Part shown: one piece after another, positions 9,434-18,615 of the stretch
Layout: the number at the start of each line of letters is the position of its first letter
Position numbering within the stretch: position 1 is the first letter of the stretch
From: HRBIN30 sp964534275
GTDB lineage: Bacteria > Desulfobacterota > Binatia > HRBIN30
Length of the DNA stretch: 64,000 nucleotides
Direction: 5' to 3'
Assembly: GCA_964534275.1 (NCBI GenBank)
Contig: CAZHQG010000009.1
Coordinates: forward strand, 1-64,000
Notes under the pieces: generated by a model
What the model was told of the DNA's origin: nothing
Seen by the model: only the letters and a program-made list of their open reading frames with translations
The model's database searches: none
Position numbers and translations under genes: made by a program

Positions 9434-10359
9434 ACCGTAGACTGCGCCGCTGCTCCCTCGCAGCTAGTTGGTTGGAATACGAAGCTGCGGAGCGTCGGCT
9501 GCGGGGGTAGCGGCCAAGACCATCCAAGTTGCGTTCGGATTGCCGCAATTTCGGGAGCGAGGAGGTCCTCCAGCATCCGCCGGTAGCGGGCTGGCACACC
9601 AGACTGTCCAGTCGGGTTCACCGGCGAGCGCACATCGCGGCGGATGTACTTTGCATCGGCCCGCACGCCGAGAAAGCGCATCACCTCGAGCAGGAGTTGT
9701 TCCGGATGAGCGGCGATATCGTCGAACACACCAATGAAGAGATGCCCCGGCCGTACGTGCCGTGCCCAGCGGTGGATGTTTTCCACGTATCGCGCACACC
9801 GTAGTTGGTACGGGTCGCGGAAAAAGGCCGCGAATTCTTCTTCGCTCACCTCCGAAGGCTTGCGTCCCCGGTTGCGAGCGAGGTCTTTCTTGGCGTGCGA
9901 CCAAGCCCTTTCAATCGGGTCACGCACCATCAGAATCACTTTGATCTGTGGATGCAGCGCGACCACCTCGGCAATCACGTCTTCGTCGAGTGCCGCGTAG
10001 CTTGCAGTCGCTTCACCGCGCACCACTGGACGGTAAAGTTCGCCGTAGTGCCACAAGCAAAACCAAGTTTTGTATGCCCACCACGGCCACGAATCGCGGA
10101 AGCGCTCCAAGTACCACGCTAGCGAATCCGATCGGAATTTTGGGTGCGTCGGCTCTTTGATCCGACTGAAAAAGAACAGCTCCTTCGGTTCGGACAGAAG
10201 TACTTGCGGGTGAAAGCGCAAATGGTCGTGTAGCCACGTCGTCCCCGTTCGCTGCGGCCCTACGATCAAAAAATCCGGGAACCACTCGAACGGGGGGAGC
10301 CGCTCAGGAATTTTCACGTATCGCAGTCGGAACCGGGCCTCTTGGGATAACTGCTTCAA
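9412..10359 (-). CDS. PAPS-dependent sulfotransferase family protein
   Basis: Predicted to transfer sulfate from 3'-phosphoadenylyl sulfate to a carbohydrate or lipid hydroxyl. The 315-residue product has the 5'-phosphosulfate loop GPQRTGTTWLHDHL (about 33-46) and the 3'-phosphate motif VRDPIERAWSH (about 145-155), as in heparan/carbohydrate sulfotransferases. Start is TTG 10359 with a strong AAAGGAGG 9 nt upstream. No PAPS synthesis genes are in the window. The gene ends 22 bp inside the secreted-protein gene on the other strand. The substrate cannot be read from sequence. Confidence 0.88.
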   Translation of the reverse strand: MKQLSQEARFRLRYVKIPERLPPFEWFPDFLIVGPQRTGTTWLHDHLRFHPQVLLSEPKELFFFSRIKEPTHPKFRSDSLAWYLERFRDSWPWWAYKTWFCLWHYGELYRPVVRGEATASYAALDEDVIAEVVALHPQIKVILMVRDPIERAWSHAKKDLARNRGRKPSEVSEEEFAAFFRDPYQLRCARYVENIHRWARHVRPGHLFIGVFDDIAAHPEQLLLEVMRFLGVRADAKYIRRDVRSPVNPTGQSGVPARYRRMLEDLLAPEIAAIRTQLGWSWPLPPQPTLRSFVFQPTSCEGAAAQSTVHSQTGG

Positions 10360-10447
10360 CCAGCCAGCCTCCTTTGCCAGCCGGGTCGTTTATCAAGCGT
10401 CGAACGAGGGCGCGAGGGCCGCAGCGCAGGGCGCTGCGAGGCCTGGT

Positions 10448-11179
10448 TCAAGAAACTTCGATCGATGGGGCTTGCTGCTGGTCGAGGCGAACCCGCTTGA
10501 GCCACGTAGCGACGAACACCCATGCGCTGAGCGCGAGGCCAACTGCGGCGACCGCGAGAACGTACTTACGCCACCACGGGTAGCCGCCACTGCGCGCTTG
10601 GTCGACCGCGGCCAGGAGGTCCGTGGCCGTAAGCGACAGCCCAGGTAATACGGCTACGACTTCTCCAGACGGCGCAAATACATACACCACGTTCGGATGG
10701 TCGATTTGCCCGTCCTTCCGAACCACTGCAGTGAAACGCAGTTCCTGAAGGATCTCTCGTAACCGCAGCGGGTGAGATGCTCGCAGCAAGCGCCACTGTG
10801 GTGGGAGCTCCAACCGAGCGCGGAACGATTGCAAGTGCTCCAATTTCTCCTCCGGGTCGATCGATAGGCTTGCCACCCGCACGTTCCCAAGCCGCTCGCC
10901 AGCCTCCCGGACCGCCCGCAAGAGGTTTACCGTTAAGGGCGAACACGTGTGCGGACATCGCGCGTAGATTGGCGCCAGAATCAACGGGCCTGGATCGGCA
11001 TCGCCCGGTGTCTGCACAAAAGGCTGCCCTTGTTCATCGACGAGTCCCTCCAAACGAACGACTTGTCCCACGAGCGGTGCAACATCCTGAAGGAGCTGAG
11101 GCGCCGCCACCGCAACTCCAACGACTACGACTGTGAAAGTGCCGGCCCATCCGAGACCGAGCAAATACCGACCCCACAC
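10448..11179 (-). CDS. SCO1/SenC-family copper chaperone for cytochrome oxidase
   Basis: Thioredoxin-fold copper protein that helps build the CuA site of oxidase subunit II. The 243-residue product has an N-terminal TM segment (about 6-28), the copper-binding CPHTC motif and the distal histidine in DHPNVVYVF. A second TM helix near the C-terminus (about 203-226) is an uncommon addition. GTG start behind AAGGTGA. It lies 4 bp downstream of oxidase subunit I, so it is the last gene of the oxidase operon. Confidence 0.9.
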   Translation of the reverse strand: MWGRYLLGLGWAGTFTVVVVGVAVAAPQLLQDVAPLVGQVVRLEGLVDEQGQPFVQTPGDADPGPLILAPIYARCPHTCSPLTVNLLRAVREAGERLGNVRVASLSIDPEEKLEHLQSFRARLELPPQWRLLRASHPLRLREILQELRFTAVVRKDGQIDHPNVVYVFAPSGEVVAVLPGLSLTATDLLAAVDQARSGGYPWWRKYVLAVAAVGLALSAWVFVATWLKRVRLDQQQAPSIEVS

Positions 11180-11183
11180 GTTT

Positions 11184-12869
11184 TCACCTTGTCACAGGTA
11201 CAGGACTAAATGGCTCGTAGGGAGGAACTGGAACCGTGTTGCCGGTCAGCACCTCGACCAGTGGCGGAGCGTACGCAATGACCAAAAAAATCACTGCGAC
11301 CACCACCCAGGGAGTGAAATTTCGCGTTGCACCCAGGCTCTCGAAACGCAACGGCTCGGCAGTTGGGAACCGGATCTCCACCACTTGCCGCGCGGGGGCA
11401 AAGAGCGTCGAAAAGAATACGGCAAAGTACGCCACCATCGCCAAGGTCATGAGGATTCCACCCACAGCGCCAAGCCGAGTCCAGATCTCCCACTGCGGCT
11501 GGAACAAGGGCGAGTCGGGGTTCGAGTAACTCAGCGCCATGTTGGTTCGCCGGGGCTCTCCCAACACTCCTGCCACCGAAAGCCCGATCGAAAACAAAGC
11601 GACGCCGGCGGTCCACAGATAGGGCACCAAGACATTCCATCGGGGAAGGCGCAACTCCTTCCCGCCAAGTTCCGTAAGCATCCATACCGAGAGACCGAGG
11701 AATGCCAAGAACACCGGGCCACCTAACGTCGTGTGGAAATGCCCGGGGATCCAAGCAGTGTTGTGCACCACGTTGTTCATCGTCACCGAAGCGTTCACGA
11801 TCCCGGTGATTCCGCCGAACAGGAACAGGACGAGTCCCATGAATGCATACGCAAACAGGTAGCGGTTCTCGTCGAAGTACGGCAACTTTGCCCACCAACC
11901 AAACAAGCCTGTCCCACCATTGTTCCTCGCTCCGTGTTCCAGCGTCGCGGCGACGGTAAAGGCGGTGATGAAGCTCGGAATGGCAACACAAAAGGTAAAA
12001 ATCCCATGCAGCCACTTGTAACTGCTGCTCACTCCCGGGTCTGCGTACTGGTGATGCAAGCCGACCGGTGCGGAAAACACGATGAACAACAGGAATGCGA
12101 GCCGCGCAGCTTTGTCGGAGAACAACTTTCCTCCGACCAAAGGCGGAATCATCACGTAATACATCACGTACGCGGGCAGCAGCCAGAAATACACCAGCGG
12201 ATGACCGAAAAACCAAAACAAGGTGCGAGCAAGGACTACGTCGACACTGGCCGTCCAACCCATCGACCACGGCAACAAAAGCACCAAAACCTCCACTGCG
12301 AGCGGCAGAGTCGCAATCAGCCATACGGTGAAGGTCGCCAACATCCCCACCACGGCTAGTGGCGTGTTCTGGTCCGGATGCATCCGTCTCCAGCCCAAGT
12401 ACGCCTGGATCCACTGAAAGAACGGGATCCACGAACCCACGACCAACAGTGCTGCCCCGATGTAAAACCACGGGCTCGCTTTCAGCGGCGGGTAAAACGT
12501 GTAGAGCACGGAAGCTTTGCCCCCCAAGATGGCAAGCGCTGCCATCACCGTACCCACGAGCATCATGCTCACGGCAAGCCAAGTGATCCCCGACGCTAGC
12601 CGGGCGCGCAGAAAATGCGACACCACAACGTAGCCAAAGGCAACTTCGAAAAACGTCGTGTACACGATGGCATTCACAACGCCATGAAGCGTGAGCCCCT
12701 GGTAGTAATCGAGCCCGAGAAACGACGCACCACGGATCCAGCCAGCTCGGTACAACACCTGAAGTAGTCCGTGGTAAATCCCGAGCACGAGCAACGTAGT
12801 GCCGACAATCACGAGCAGCAGTGCTGCCGTACGATGCGTTCGGTCCACTGTGACACTTGCTTCCTGCAT
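11184..12869 (-). CDS. cbaA: cytochrome c oxidase subunit I, ba3 type
   Basis: Catalytic heme-copper subunit that reduces O2 to water and pumps protons. The 561-residue, roughly 13-TM protein has the low-spin heme histidine in LTLHGVVNAI, the CuB histidine-tyrosine pair in GHPLVYFWLLPAY, the CuB pair GLHHQY and the heme ligand pair GHFHTTLGG. Sequence style and operon (IIa-II-I, no subunit III) place it in the B family with Thermus ba3. ATG 12869 is chosen over GTG 12896 because GAGGAG lies 7-10 nt upstream. High-oxygen-affinity respiration is a family inference. Confidence 0.92.
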   Translation of the reverse strand: MQEASVTVDRTHRTAALLLVIVGTTLLVLGIYHGLLQVLYRAGWIRGASFLGLDYYQGLTLHGVVNAIVYTTFFEVAFGYVVVSHFLRARLASGITWLAVSMMLVGTVMAALAILGGKASVLYTFYPPLKASPWFYIGAALLVVGSWIPFFQWIQAYLGWRRMHPDQNTPLAVVGMLATFTVWLIATLPLAVEVLVLLLPWSMGWTASVDVVLARTLFWFFGHPLVYFWLLPAYVMYYVMIPPLVGGKLFSDKAARLAFLLFIVFSAPVGLHHQYADPGVSSSYKWLHGIFTFCVAIPSFITAFTVAATLEHGARNNGGTGLFGWWAKLPYFDENRYLFAYAFMGLVLFLFGGITGIVNASVTMNNVVHNTAWIPGHFHTTLGGPVFLAFLGLSVWMLTELGGKELRLPRWNVLVPYLWTAGVALFSIGLSVAGVLGEPRRTNMALSYSNPDSPLFQPQWEIWTRLGAVGGILMTLAMVAYFAVFFSTLFAPARQVVEIRFPTAEPLRFESLGATRNFTPWVVVAVIFLVIAYAPPLVEVLTGNTVPVPPYEPFSPVPVTR

Positions 12870-12899
12870 CGCCCTCGCTCCTCTGCGTTCCACCACGCC

Positions 12900-13388
12900 T
12901 TAATTTGCCGCAGCCAATGTTGCTTCACTGCTCATCGCCTGAGCAGCTTCTTTGGTGACAACGATCTTTCCGGCCATGTTCTGGTGGCCCAGCCCGCAGT
13001 ACTCATGACAAAACACACGGTACTCCCCCTCGCGGTCGAGCCGAAAGCGCGCGTAGTTCACCGCTCCGGGCACAGCCATCAGGTTCACGTTCGTGCCTTC
13101 GATGTATACGCCATGGGTGACGTCGAGCGCGCTTACGTACAACGCAATCTCCGCTCCCGGAGGCACCCGGATCTCACCTGGGTCGAAAAACCACATCCGC
13201 GCCACCATGTACACGTCGAACTGCTGCGGGCCGCGGCGCTCCACCTTCCCTTGCGGAAACGGCTGAACGTCGGTCACACACGTTGGCACCGCTTGGCCCA
13301 ACCCTAGGGCAGAGTACACGAGCAGGACTAGAAAAAGCCCCATCAACGTGCCCGAAACCACTAAAATCCGTCGTTCGTGACGCTCCAT
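12900..13388 (-). CDS. cbaB: cytochrome c oxidase subunit II with CuA site, ba3 type
   Basis: Electron-entry subunit. The 162-residue product has one N-terminal TM helix (about 8-30) and a cupredoxin domain with the CuA ligands: histidine in DVTHGVYI and the block CHEYCGLGHQNM. The short form with a single TM helix is typical of ba3 oxidases. Start ATG 13388 has GAGGAG 8 nt upstream. It lies 13 bp after the IIa gene and 30 bp before subunit I. Confidence 0.93.
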   Translation of the reverse strand: MERHERRILVVSGTLMGLFLVLLVYSALGLGQAVPTCVTDVQPFPQGKVERRGPQQFDVYMVARMWFFDPGEIRVPPGAEIALYVSALDVTHGVYIEGTNVNLMAVPGAVNYARFRLDREGEYRVFCHEYCGLGHQNMAGKIVVTKEAAQAMSSEATLAAAN

Positions 13389-13401
13389 CAGGAATCTCCT
13401 C

Positions 13402-13542
13402 TCAACCACGCCCTGCCATGACGGAAAACAAAACCAGCCACACTACGGCGTAAAATCCCACCATCGCAAAGAAAAAAGCGATGGCACCACGGGGAACGAA
13501 CGTTTCTTCGTTTGCCTTTGCCTCTCTTGGCTGCCCTTGCAT
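13402..13542 (-). CDS. cytochrome c oxidase subunit IIa-like single-helix protein (46 aa)
   Basis: A 46-residue product with a charged N-terminus, PRGAIAFFF and one TM helix (about 22-42). Size, single helix, and position immediately before subunit II match ba3 subunit IIa, the small polypeptide that supplies the helix missing from subunit II. The start is decided by GGGAGGAG 7 nt upstream of ATG 13542. First gene of the four-gene oxidase operon. Confidence 0.8.
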   Translation of the reverse strand: MQGQPREAKANEETFVPRGAIAFFFAMVGFYAVVWLVLFSVMAGRG

Positions 13543-13740
13543 CGGGTTCTCCTCCCTTGGCCACCGGACCTCTAAAACCGAACCACAATCCGGCGCGAAT
13601 GGCCCGCTTGTCAACAGCTAGGTGCACAAACTTGTCCGCACCCGTGTTCAATCGCGGCCATGGGTTCGGTCGTTGCTAATGCTGTGCCACGTGAACCCTA
13701 GTGCGACCTTTTGGCACACCCTTCGCTCGCGTTCCCATCG
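13543..13740. promoter_or_regulatory. divergent intergenic region (oxidase operon / GT-B-like gene)
   Basis: 198 bp between two head-to-head genes, so promoters for both should lie here. I see no unambiguous box. A TTGGCAC...TCGC element at 13711-13724 has sigma54-like spacing but sits almost on the next start codon. Confidence 0.35.
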
Positions 13741-14964
13741 ATGAAGCAAACAACATCGGGCTATTCCCACTCGTCGGGCTCAGCCACGGGCGGCGAGGCG
13801 AGAGTCAACTGGGATCGCACGCGCTATGGTGCAGCGCCACTGCAAAGCGTAGTTGGCAGGTTGCAAGTCTTGATTTCTGGCGACGCTGACCCCCTTTGGC
13901 AGTGCTTTTTCTTCGCACTGGCCGACACGTTCGAGCGTGCGTACGCGCTAGCAACCGAGTGGACTTACCTGTCATCTTCTTCATCTGCGGCCGACACGAG
14001 CGAGAAGGGCTTGAACGACCTGTTCGCTCAACGCCCATCGGAGGTCATTCCATCAACGTTCCGCGCCGTGGTGCATTGGCTGCGTACAAAGCGTCCATCC
14101 GTGGTCCACACGGTGGGTTGGAAGGCGGCGATCTTGGCTCAATCTGCTCGCCTGTTCGCCTATCCTTCGCCAAGACTGCTGTGCGTCCCAGGAAGTTTAG
14201 AGGTCCTACCAAGCGGGGCTGAACGTTGGCTCGATCGGTTCACACGCACGCTCGCCGATCGTCATCTGGTTGCGGATCATCATGACCGCCTGCAATTGCT
14301 GCGCTCCGGCTTCCCACCGGGAAAAACGGTCGTCATGCCGCTCGCCACGCGAGCCCAACACTCAACCGCAACGCCCCCGCTCCCGGGCGTTCGCGACGAG
14401 CATTTCGTGTTGACCGCAGCGTTCTGTTCGGCCGGTGACGACGACCCGCAGTGGCTCGCCTTGGAAATCCTTGCAGAAATGGTTCACCGTGGCGTGCCCT
14501 CGTTTCTGATTGCCGCGACAACTTCGAGCGAAGCGGCTGCCGCAGTGGAAGATCGGGCCCGGGGGCTGGACGTCGCCCAGTGTCTCGTATGCCGTCCGTT
14601 GCTGCCGGACACTCACGCGATCGTGGCTCACGCCGATGTTGCACTGCTTCCTTCCGCGAGCGCTTTTGCTAGCTGGTTTGCCCTTGCGGCGGTCGACGCA
14701 GGCACACCTGTAGTGAAGTCGCCAACAGTGCGCATCCCGCGTGTCATTCAGGACCTGTTTGCGAGCGCCGAAACGATCCACCCTCTAGCGCGCGACGACC
14801 TCCACACCTGGGTGGACACCATGGAGGACTTCCGGCCGCGCCGATCGCACCCCACAACACGACGCGCTCGGCCTGCTCCAGCGCTGCCCGCGCTAGAAGA
14901 CGTGGCTCGGGATTACATCCGCCTCTACCGGATGGTCCGGAGCCGCTCCAGGCGCCGCCGCTGA
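13741..14964 (+). CDS. GT-B-fold glycosyltransferase-like protein
   Basis: About 407 residues with the layout of a GT4-type enzyme. The N-terminal half has RPSVVHTVGWKAAILAQ, followed by a helix and SGFPPGKTVVMPLA. The C-terminal Rossmann half has ADVALLPSASAFASWFALAAVDAGTPVV. The usual acidic E-x7-E of retaining GT4 enzymes is not present where expected (it reads ASWFALAAVD), so activity is uncertain. The start is unclear: no good ribosome binding site precedes ATG 13741 or TTG 13711. The C-terminus is Arg-rich. A glutamine amidotransferase gene follows after 51 bp. Confidence 0.55.
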   Translation: MKQTTSGYSHSSGSATGGEARVNWDRTRYGAAPLQSVVGRLQVLISGDADPLWQCFFFALADTFERAYALATEWTYLSSSSSAADTSEKGLNDLFAQRPSEVIPSTFRAVVHWLRTKRPSVVHTVGWKAAILAQSARLFAYPSPRLLCVPGSLEVLPSGAERWLDRFTRTLADRHLVADHHDRLQLLRSGFPPGKTVVMPLATRAQHSTATPPLPGVRDEHFVLTAAFCSAGDDDPQWLALEILAEMVHRGVPSFLIAATTSSEAAAAVEDRARGLDVAQCLVCRPLLPDTHAIVAHADVALLPSASAFASWFALAAVDAGTPVVKSPTVRIPRVIQDLFASAETIHPLARDDLHTWVDTMEDFRPRRSHPTTRRARPAPALPALEDVARDYIRLYRMVRSRSRRRR

Positions 14965-15015
14965 GGTCCCATCTACCGCGACTGCTGCGATCGAGCTACA
15001 AGCGGGTCCTGTTCG

Positions 15016-15723
15016 GTGGAGTGGACCTTGCAACGACGAGCAGTGGCCATCCGGCACGTCGCATTCGAAGATCTCGGCCTTCTTGGCCCGATTCTCGAAG
15101 AACACGGCTACACCGTGGAGTATCGCGACGCAGGTGTCGAAGCCGTCGACGTTCCACCTGTGCGCGACGCCAACATCGTGATTGTGCTCGGCGGACCCGT
15201 GGGGGTCTACGACGTCGCTGTCTATCCCTGTCTCGCCGAGGAATTACGCTTGTTGGAATACCGTTGTACACGCGACCTTCCGACCCTGGGCATCTGCCTG
15301 GGGGCGCAACTGCTGGCCTATTGCCTTGGTGGTGACGTACGCCCCATGAACACAAAGGAAATTGGTTTTGGGGCCGTCGAGCTGTCACCCGAAGGTGCGC
15401 GCTCGCCCCTCGTGCATTTGCAGGGCGTACCGGTGCTGCATTGGCACGGTGACCAATACTCCTTGCCGGCAGGTGCCCGCCGTCTCGCTTCCACTGAACT
15501 CTGCCCTGAACAGGCATTCGAGTACGGAAGCAACATCTTTGCGTTGCAGTTCCACCCAGAATGGGAGTTGCGCACGTTCGAGCGCTGGTTGATCGGTCAT
15601 GCAGTGGAACTTGCGCATGCCGGGATCGACCCGCGTGATTTGCGAGCCGCCGCGCAGCGGGTGGCTCCGGTCTCGATGCCGGCCGGCAGGCAAGCTCTGG
15701 CTAGCTGGATTGGAACGCGATGA
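15016..15723 (+). CDS. class I glutamine amidotransferase-like protein (GMP-synthase type)
   Basis: Stand-alone GATase1 domain of 235 residues, resembling the glutaminase half of GMP synthase. The nucleophile elbow GICLGAQLLA (Cys near residue 94) and the triad histidine/glutamate in LQFHPEWE are present. It hydrolyses glutamine or a gamma-glutamyl compound; the acceptor partner is unknown. GTG start. It overlaps the next gene by 4 bp (ATGA), which implies translational coupling with the DUF488 protein. Confidence 0.88.
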   Translation: MEWTLQRRAVAIRHVAFEDLGLLGPILEEHGYTVEYRDAGVEAVDVPPVRDANIVIVLGGPVGVYDVAVYPCLAEELRLLEYRCTRDLPTLGICLGAQLLAYCLGGDVRPMNTKEIGFGAVELSPEGARSPLVHLQGVPVLHWHGDQYSLPAGARRLASTELCPEQAFEYGSNIFALQFHPEWELRTFERWLIGHAVELAHAGIDPRDLRAAAQRVAPVSMPAGRQALASWIGTR

Positions 15724-16115
15724 CGCAAGCCAAGCCCACCTCGGCAACGCAGCAGATCCGATTGAAACGAGTCTACGATCCACCTGAAAACAGCGATGGC
15801 TTCCGCGTACTCGTCGACCGTTTGTGGCCCCGTGGCCTGCACAAAGATCGTGCGGCGTTGGACTTGTGGTGCAAAGACATCGCTCCCAGTGACTCGCTGC
15901 GTAAGTGGTTCGGACACGATCCACGCCGCTTCGCGGAGTTTCGCCACCGGTATTGGCAAGAGCTAGAACGCAACCCCGGCGCGGTTGCTGACCTCGAAGC
16001 GATCCTCGAAAAACATCCGGTCGTCACGCTCTTGTACAGTGCCCGCGATCCCGAACATAACCAAGCTGTCGTCTTACGAGAGTTCCTTCTAAAGCGTGCC
16101 GGCCGTAAGCCCTAG
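15720..16115 (+). CDS. DUF488 family protein
   Basis: A 131-residue cytoplasmic protein with the DUF488 hallmarks LKRVYDPP, RVLVDRLWPRG and VVTLLYSARDPEHNQA. No catalytic role is established for the family. Coupled by ATGA overlap to the amidotransferase. It converges on pyrD with 36 bp between stop codons and no hairpin terminator. Confidence 0.88.
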   Translation: MTQAKPTSATQQIRLKRVYDPPENSDGFRVLVDRLWPRGLHKDRAALDLWCKDIAPSDSLRKWFGHDPRRFAEFRHRYWQELERNPGAVADLEAILEKHPVVTLLYSARDPEHNQAVVLREFLLKRAGRKP

Positions 16116-16151
16116 CGCCTATTGTGCCGTGACCGCGTCCGTTCGGCAAAT

Positions 16152-17279
16152 TCATGCGTTCCGACCAACGATCTCGCTGAGGTGTCGCACACCCTCTCGT
16201 TCCAAGCGCTCGACCACCCCTCGACAAATTGCCCCGGTGATTCCCGGACCTTCGTACACAAGTCCCGTGTATACCTGGACAAGAGAAGCGCCGGCGAGGA
16301 ACTTTTCGTAGGCGTCGTCCGCGGAAAAAATTCCCCCCACCCCGACGATCGGCACCTGCCCCTCCAGCAGTCGGAAAAAGCGGCGCACCAAGGCGGTGGA
16401 AAGGGCACGCAGCGGAGCCCCGCTCAGGCCACCCTCAACGAGCGCCGAGGAAGAACCCAGAGCCGTCCGATCGGTTGTCGTATTCGTGGCCACCAGAGCC
16501 GCCACCCCGGAACCTCGCACCACATCGGCAATGCCGGCAGCATCCGCTTCGCTCAAATCGGGGGCCACCTTCACGAACAAAGGACGCGGGGAGGGCAAGG
16601 TTCCGGACTCGACTCCGCGGCGGTTTTCCGCCTGTAGCCGCTCGAGCAACCGTGCCAACTGCGCGGGGTTCTGCAGCTCGCGTAAGCCGGGTGTGTTGGG
16701 TGAACTCACGTTGATGCACACGTAGTCCGCAAGGGGAGCTACGAGCTGAAAGGTTTTCGCATAATCGTCCGGGGCGTCGCGGGCCGGGGCACTGCGGGAT
16801 TTGCCGATATTGATCCCCAGTGGGATCGGGCTCCGCAACCGGGCAAGCTTTTGTGCAAGCGACTCGGCAATCGTCCTGGCACCGAGGTTGTTGAATCCCA
16901 TGCGATTCACGAGCGCTCGCTGCTGCGGAAAGCGCCACAATCGCGGCTTTGGGTTTCCCTCTTGTGGCTTGGCCGTTACCGTACCCAGTTCGGCAAAACC
17001 AAACCCGAGCAGCGCCCACACGTGCGGAACCTCGGCGTTCTTGTCGAGGCCCGCGGCAAGTCCCACAGGGTTCGGAAAGGAAATCCCGGCAATCCTTTGT
17101 GCCAACGCTGGGTACCGCGCGGGTGCGGGAACTGTGCCCGCGCGGCACAGCAGCGCCTCGACTCTGCGCAAGACTGCGAACGTCCACTCGTGTGCCGTTT
17201 CCGGATCGAGGGCGAACAACGCGGGCCGGAATGCCCGGTAGGCCAAGGTCCAAAGCACGTCGGCGCCGAACGGAATCAT
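16152..17279 (-). CDS. pyrD: dihydroorotate dehydrogenase (quinone), class 2
   Basis: Oxidises dihydroorotate to orotate in pyrimidine synthesis, passing electrons through FMN to membrane quinone. The 375-residue length and the N-terminal helical extension (about 1-65) mark class 2. FMN and catalytic motifs are seen: NPVGLAAGLDKN, GFGFAELGTVT, NRMGFNN and INVSSPNTPGLRELQ with the catalytic serine. ATG 17279 follows CGGAGAG. Monocistronic by spacing (82 bp after ccr on the same strand). Confidence 0.95.
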   Translation of the reverse strand: MIPFGADVLWTLAYRAFRPALFALDPETAHEWTFAVLRRVEALLCRAGTVPAPARYPALAQRIAGISFPNPVGLAAGLDKNAEVPHVWALLGFGFAELGTVTAKPQEGNPKPRLWRFPQQRALVNRMGFNNLGARTIAESLAQKLARLRSPIPLGINIGKSRSAPARDAPDDYAKTFQLVAPLADYVCINVSSPNTPGLRELQNPAQLARLLERLQAENRRGVESGTLPSPRPLFVKVAPDLSEADAAGIADVVRGSGVAALVATNTTTDRTALGSSSALVEGGLSGAPLRALSTALVRRFFRLLEGQVPIVGVGGIFSADDAYEKFLAGASLVQVYTGLVYEGPGITGAICRGVVERLEREGVRHLSEIVGRNA

Positions 17280-17361
17280 CGCTCTCCGGGCGGACGGCCC
17301 GTTGCCTCTTCTCCCCGCACCGAACGCCGCGTTTGCACGATTACCCGATGCGCCGGAGCCC

Positions 17362-18615
17362 TCAGTGTTCGAGGTTTTTCATACCTTTTCGCGGGGCTCC
17401 CACCAGGCACACCATTTTGCCCTCTGGCGCCCGGTTTTCATGCAATAGTTGGTGCGTATAGGGAATCTGTTCGAAGGAGTAGGTTTCTGCCAAACAGGGA
17501 TCGATTTTGCCGTCGATCACAAGCTGGTTGAATGCATACGACTGCTCGTCGTTCGCGAAGTGAGACCCTTGGAATCGTTTCTGCCGCATCCACAGGTACC
17601 TGAGGTCCACCACGCCGTTGTAGCCGGTCGTCCCAGCGCAGATGACGACCATCCCACCGGTGTCGCAAACGAAAATCGAGGTCGGCACCGTGTCTTCTCC
17701 CGGATGCTCGAACACAATGCGCGGGTTGCGCCGCTCACCCAGAACGTCCCAGATCGCTTTTCCAAACGCGCGGCAACCAGCGAGCCACTGGTTATAGGCC
17801 TCGGTGTTCGTCCAATGCGGCATTTGCCCCCAGTGCTTGAAGTTCTTCCGGTTGATCACGCCTTTGGCGCCGAGCTTCATGCAAAATTCTTTTTTCCGGT
17901 CGTCCCCGACCACTCCAATCGGAATCCCGCCTTGAGCTTTGACGATTTGGATCGCCATGCAGCCGAGGCCTCCTGAAGCGCCCCAGATCAGCACGACATC
18001 GTTCGGTCGAACTGTGTGCGGAGGCCAGCCCATCAACATCCGGTAGGCAGTGGCACCGACGAGGGTCGGCGCGGCAGCTTCCTCCCACGTCAAATGCTTT
18101 GCCTTCGGCATGCACTGGTGATCTTGCACTTTCGTAAACTGCGCAAAGCTGCCCCAGTTGCTTTCGTATCCCCAGATACGGAAGGAGGGGTCGAACATCG
18201 GGTCCTCGCCCCGCTTCACCGCAGGGCAGTCGGGATCCCACTGACCACAGTGAATCACGACGTGGTCTCCCACCTTGACGTTTTTCACATTGCTTCCGAC
18301 GGCCCACACCACGCCACTGGCGTCGCTACCGCCAATGTGGAAATCGCTCGGGTCGGCCCCCGACTTTTGCCGCGCGGCAATCACGTTGATCGGAACGCCC
18401 AAGGCGGCCCATACGTTGTTGAAATTAATTCCTGCGGCCATCACGTACACGAGAACTTCGTTCGGTTTCAGTTCAGGGACAGGAATCTTTTCGATCTGGA
18501 ACGCTTTCATCGGTTCGCCAAAACGCTCCGCTCGAATCACCTGTGCGTACATATATTTCGGCACCACCCCGAGTGGGGGAATCTCGCCGATTTCGTAAAT
18601 TTCCTTTGCGCTCAT
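17362..18615 (-). CDS. ccr: crotonyl-CoA carboxylase/reductase
   Basis: MDR-family enzyme that reductively carboxylates crotonyl-CoA to ethylmalonyl-CoA with NADPH, the key step of the ethylmalonyl-CoA pathway for acetyl-CoA assimilation. It also supplies extender units. The 417-residue product has the Rossmann motif WGASGGLGCMA (about 211-221). The CO2-pocket residues known for Ccr appear: Asn in AGINFNNVW, Glu151 in WGYESNWG and His352 in QGSHFAND. This supports carboxylation rather than simple reduction. ATG 18615 has GAGGAGG just upstream. Divergent from the DUF362 gene. Other pathway genes are not in the window. Confidence 0.92.
   Translation of the reverse strand: MSAKEIYEIGEIPPLGVVPKYMYAQVIRAERFGEPMKAFQIEKIPVPELKPNEVLVYVMAAGINFNNVWAALGVPINVIAARQKSGADPSDFHIGGSDASGVVWAVGSNVKNVKVGDHVVIHCGQWDPDCPAVKRGEDPMFDPSFRIWGYESNWGSFAQFTKVQDHQCMPKAKHLTWEEAAAPTLVGATAYRMLMGWPPHTVRPNDVVLIWGASGGLGCMAIQIVKAQGGIPIGVVGDDRKKEFCMKLGAKGVINRKNFKHWGQMPHWTNTEAYNQWLAGCRAFGKAIWDVLGERRNPRIVFEHPGEDTVPTSIFVCDTGGMVVICAGTTGYNGVVDLRYLWMRQKRFQGSHFANDEQSYAFNQLVIDGKIDPCLAETYSFEQIPYTHQLLHENRAPEGKMVCLVGAPRKGMKNLEH

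Noticed and set aside
13709..13724. Second sigma54-like element (TTGGCAC...TCGC)
   Set aside because: Spacing is right but two consensus bases are wrong and it overlaps a possible TTG start, leaving no leader.
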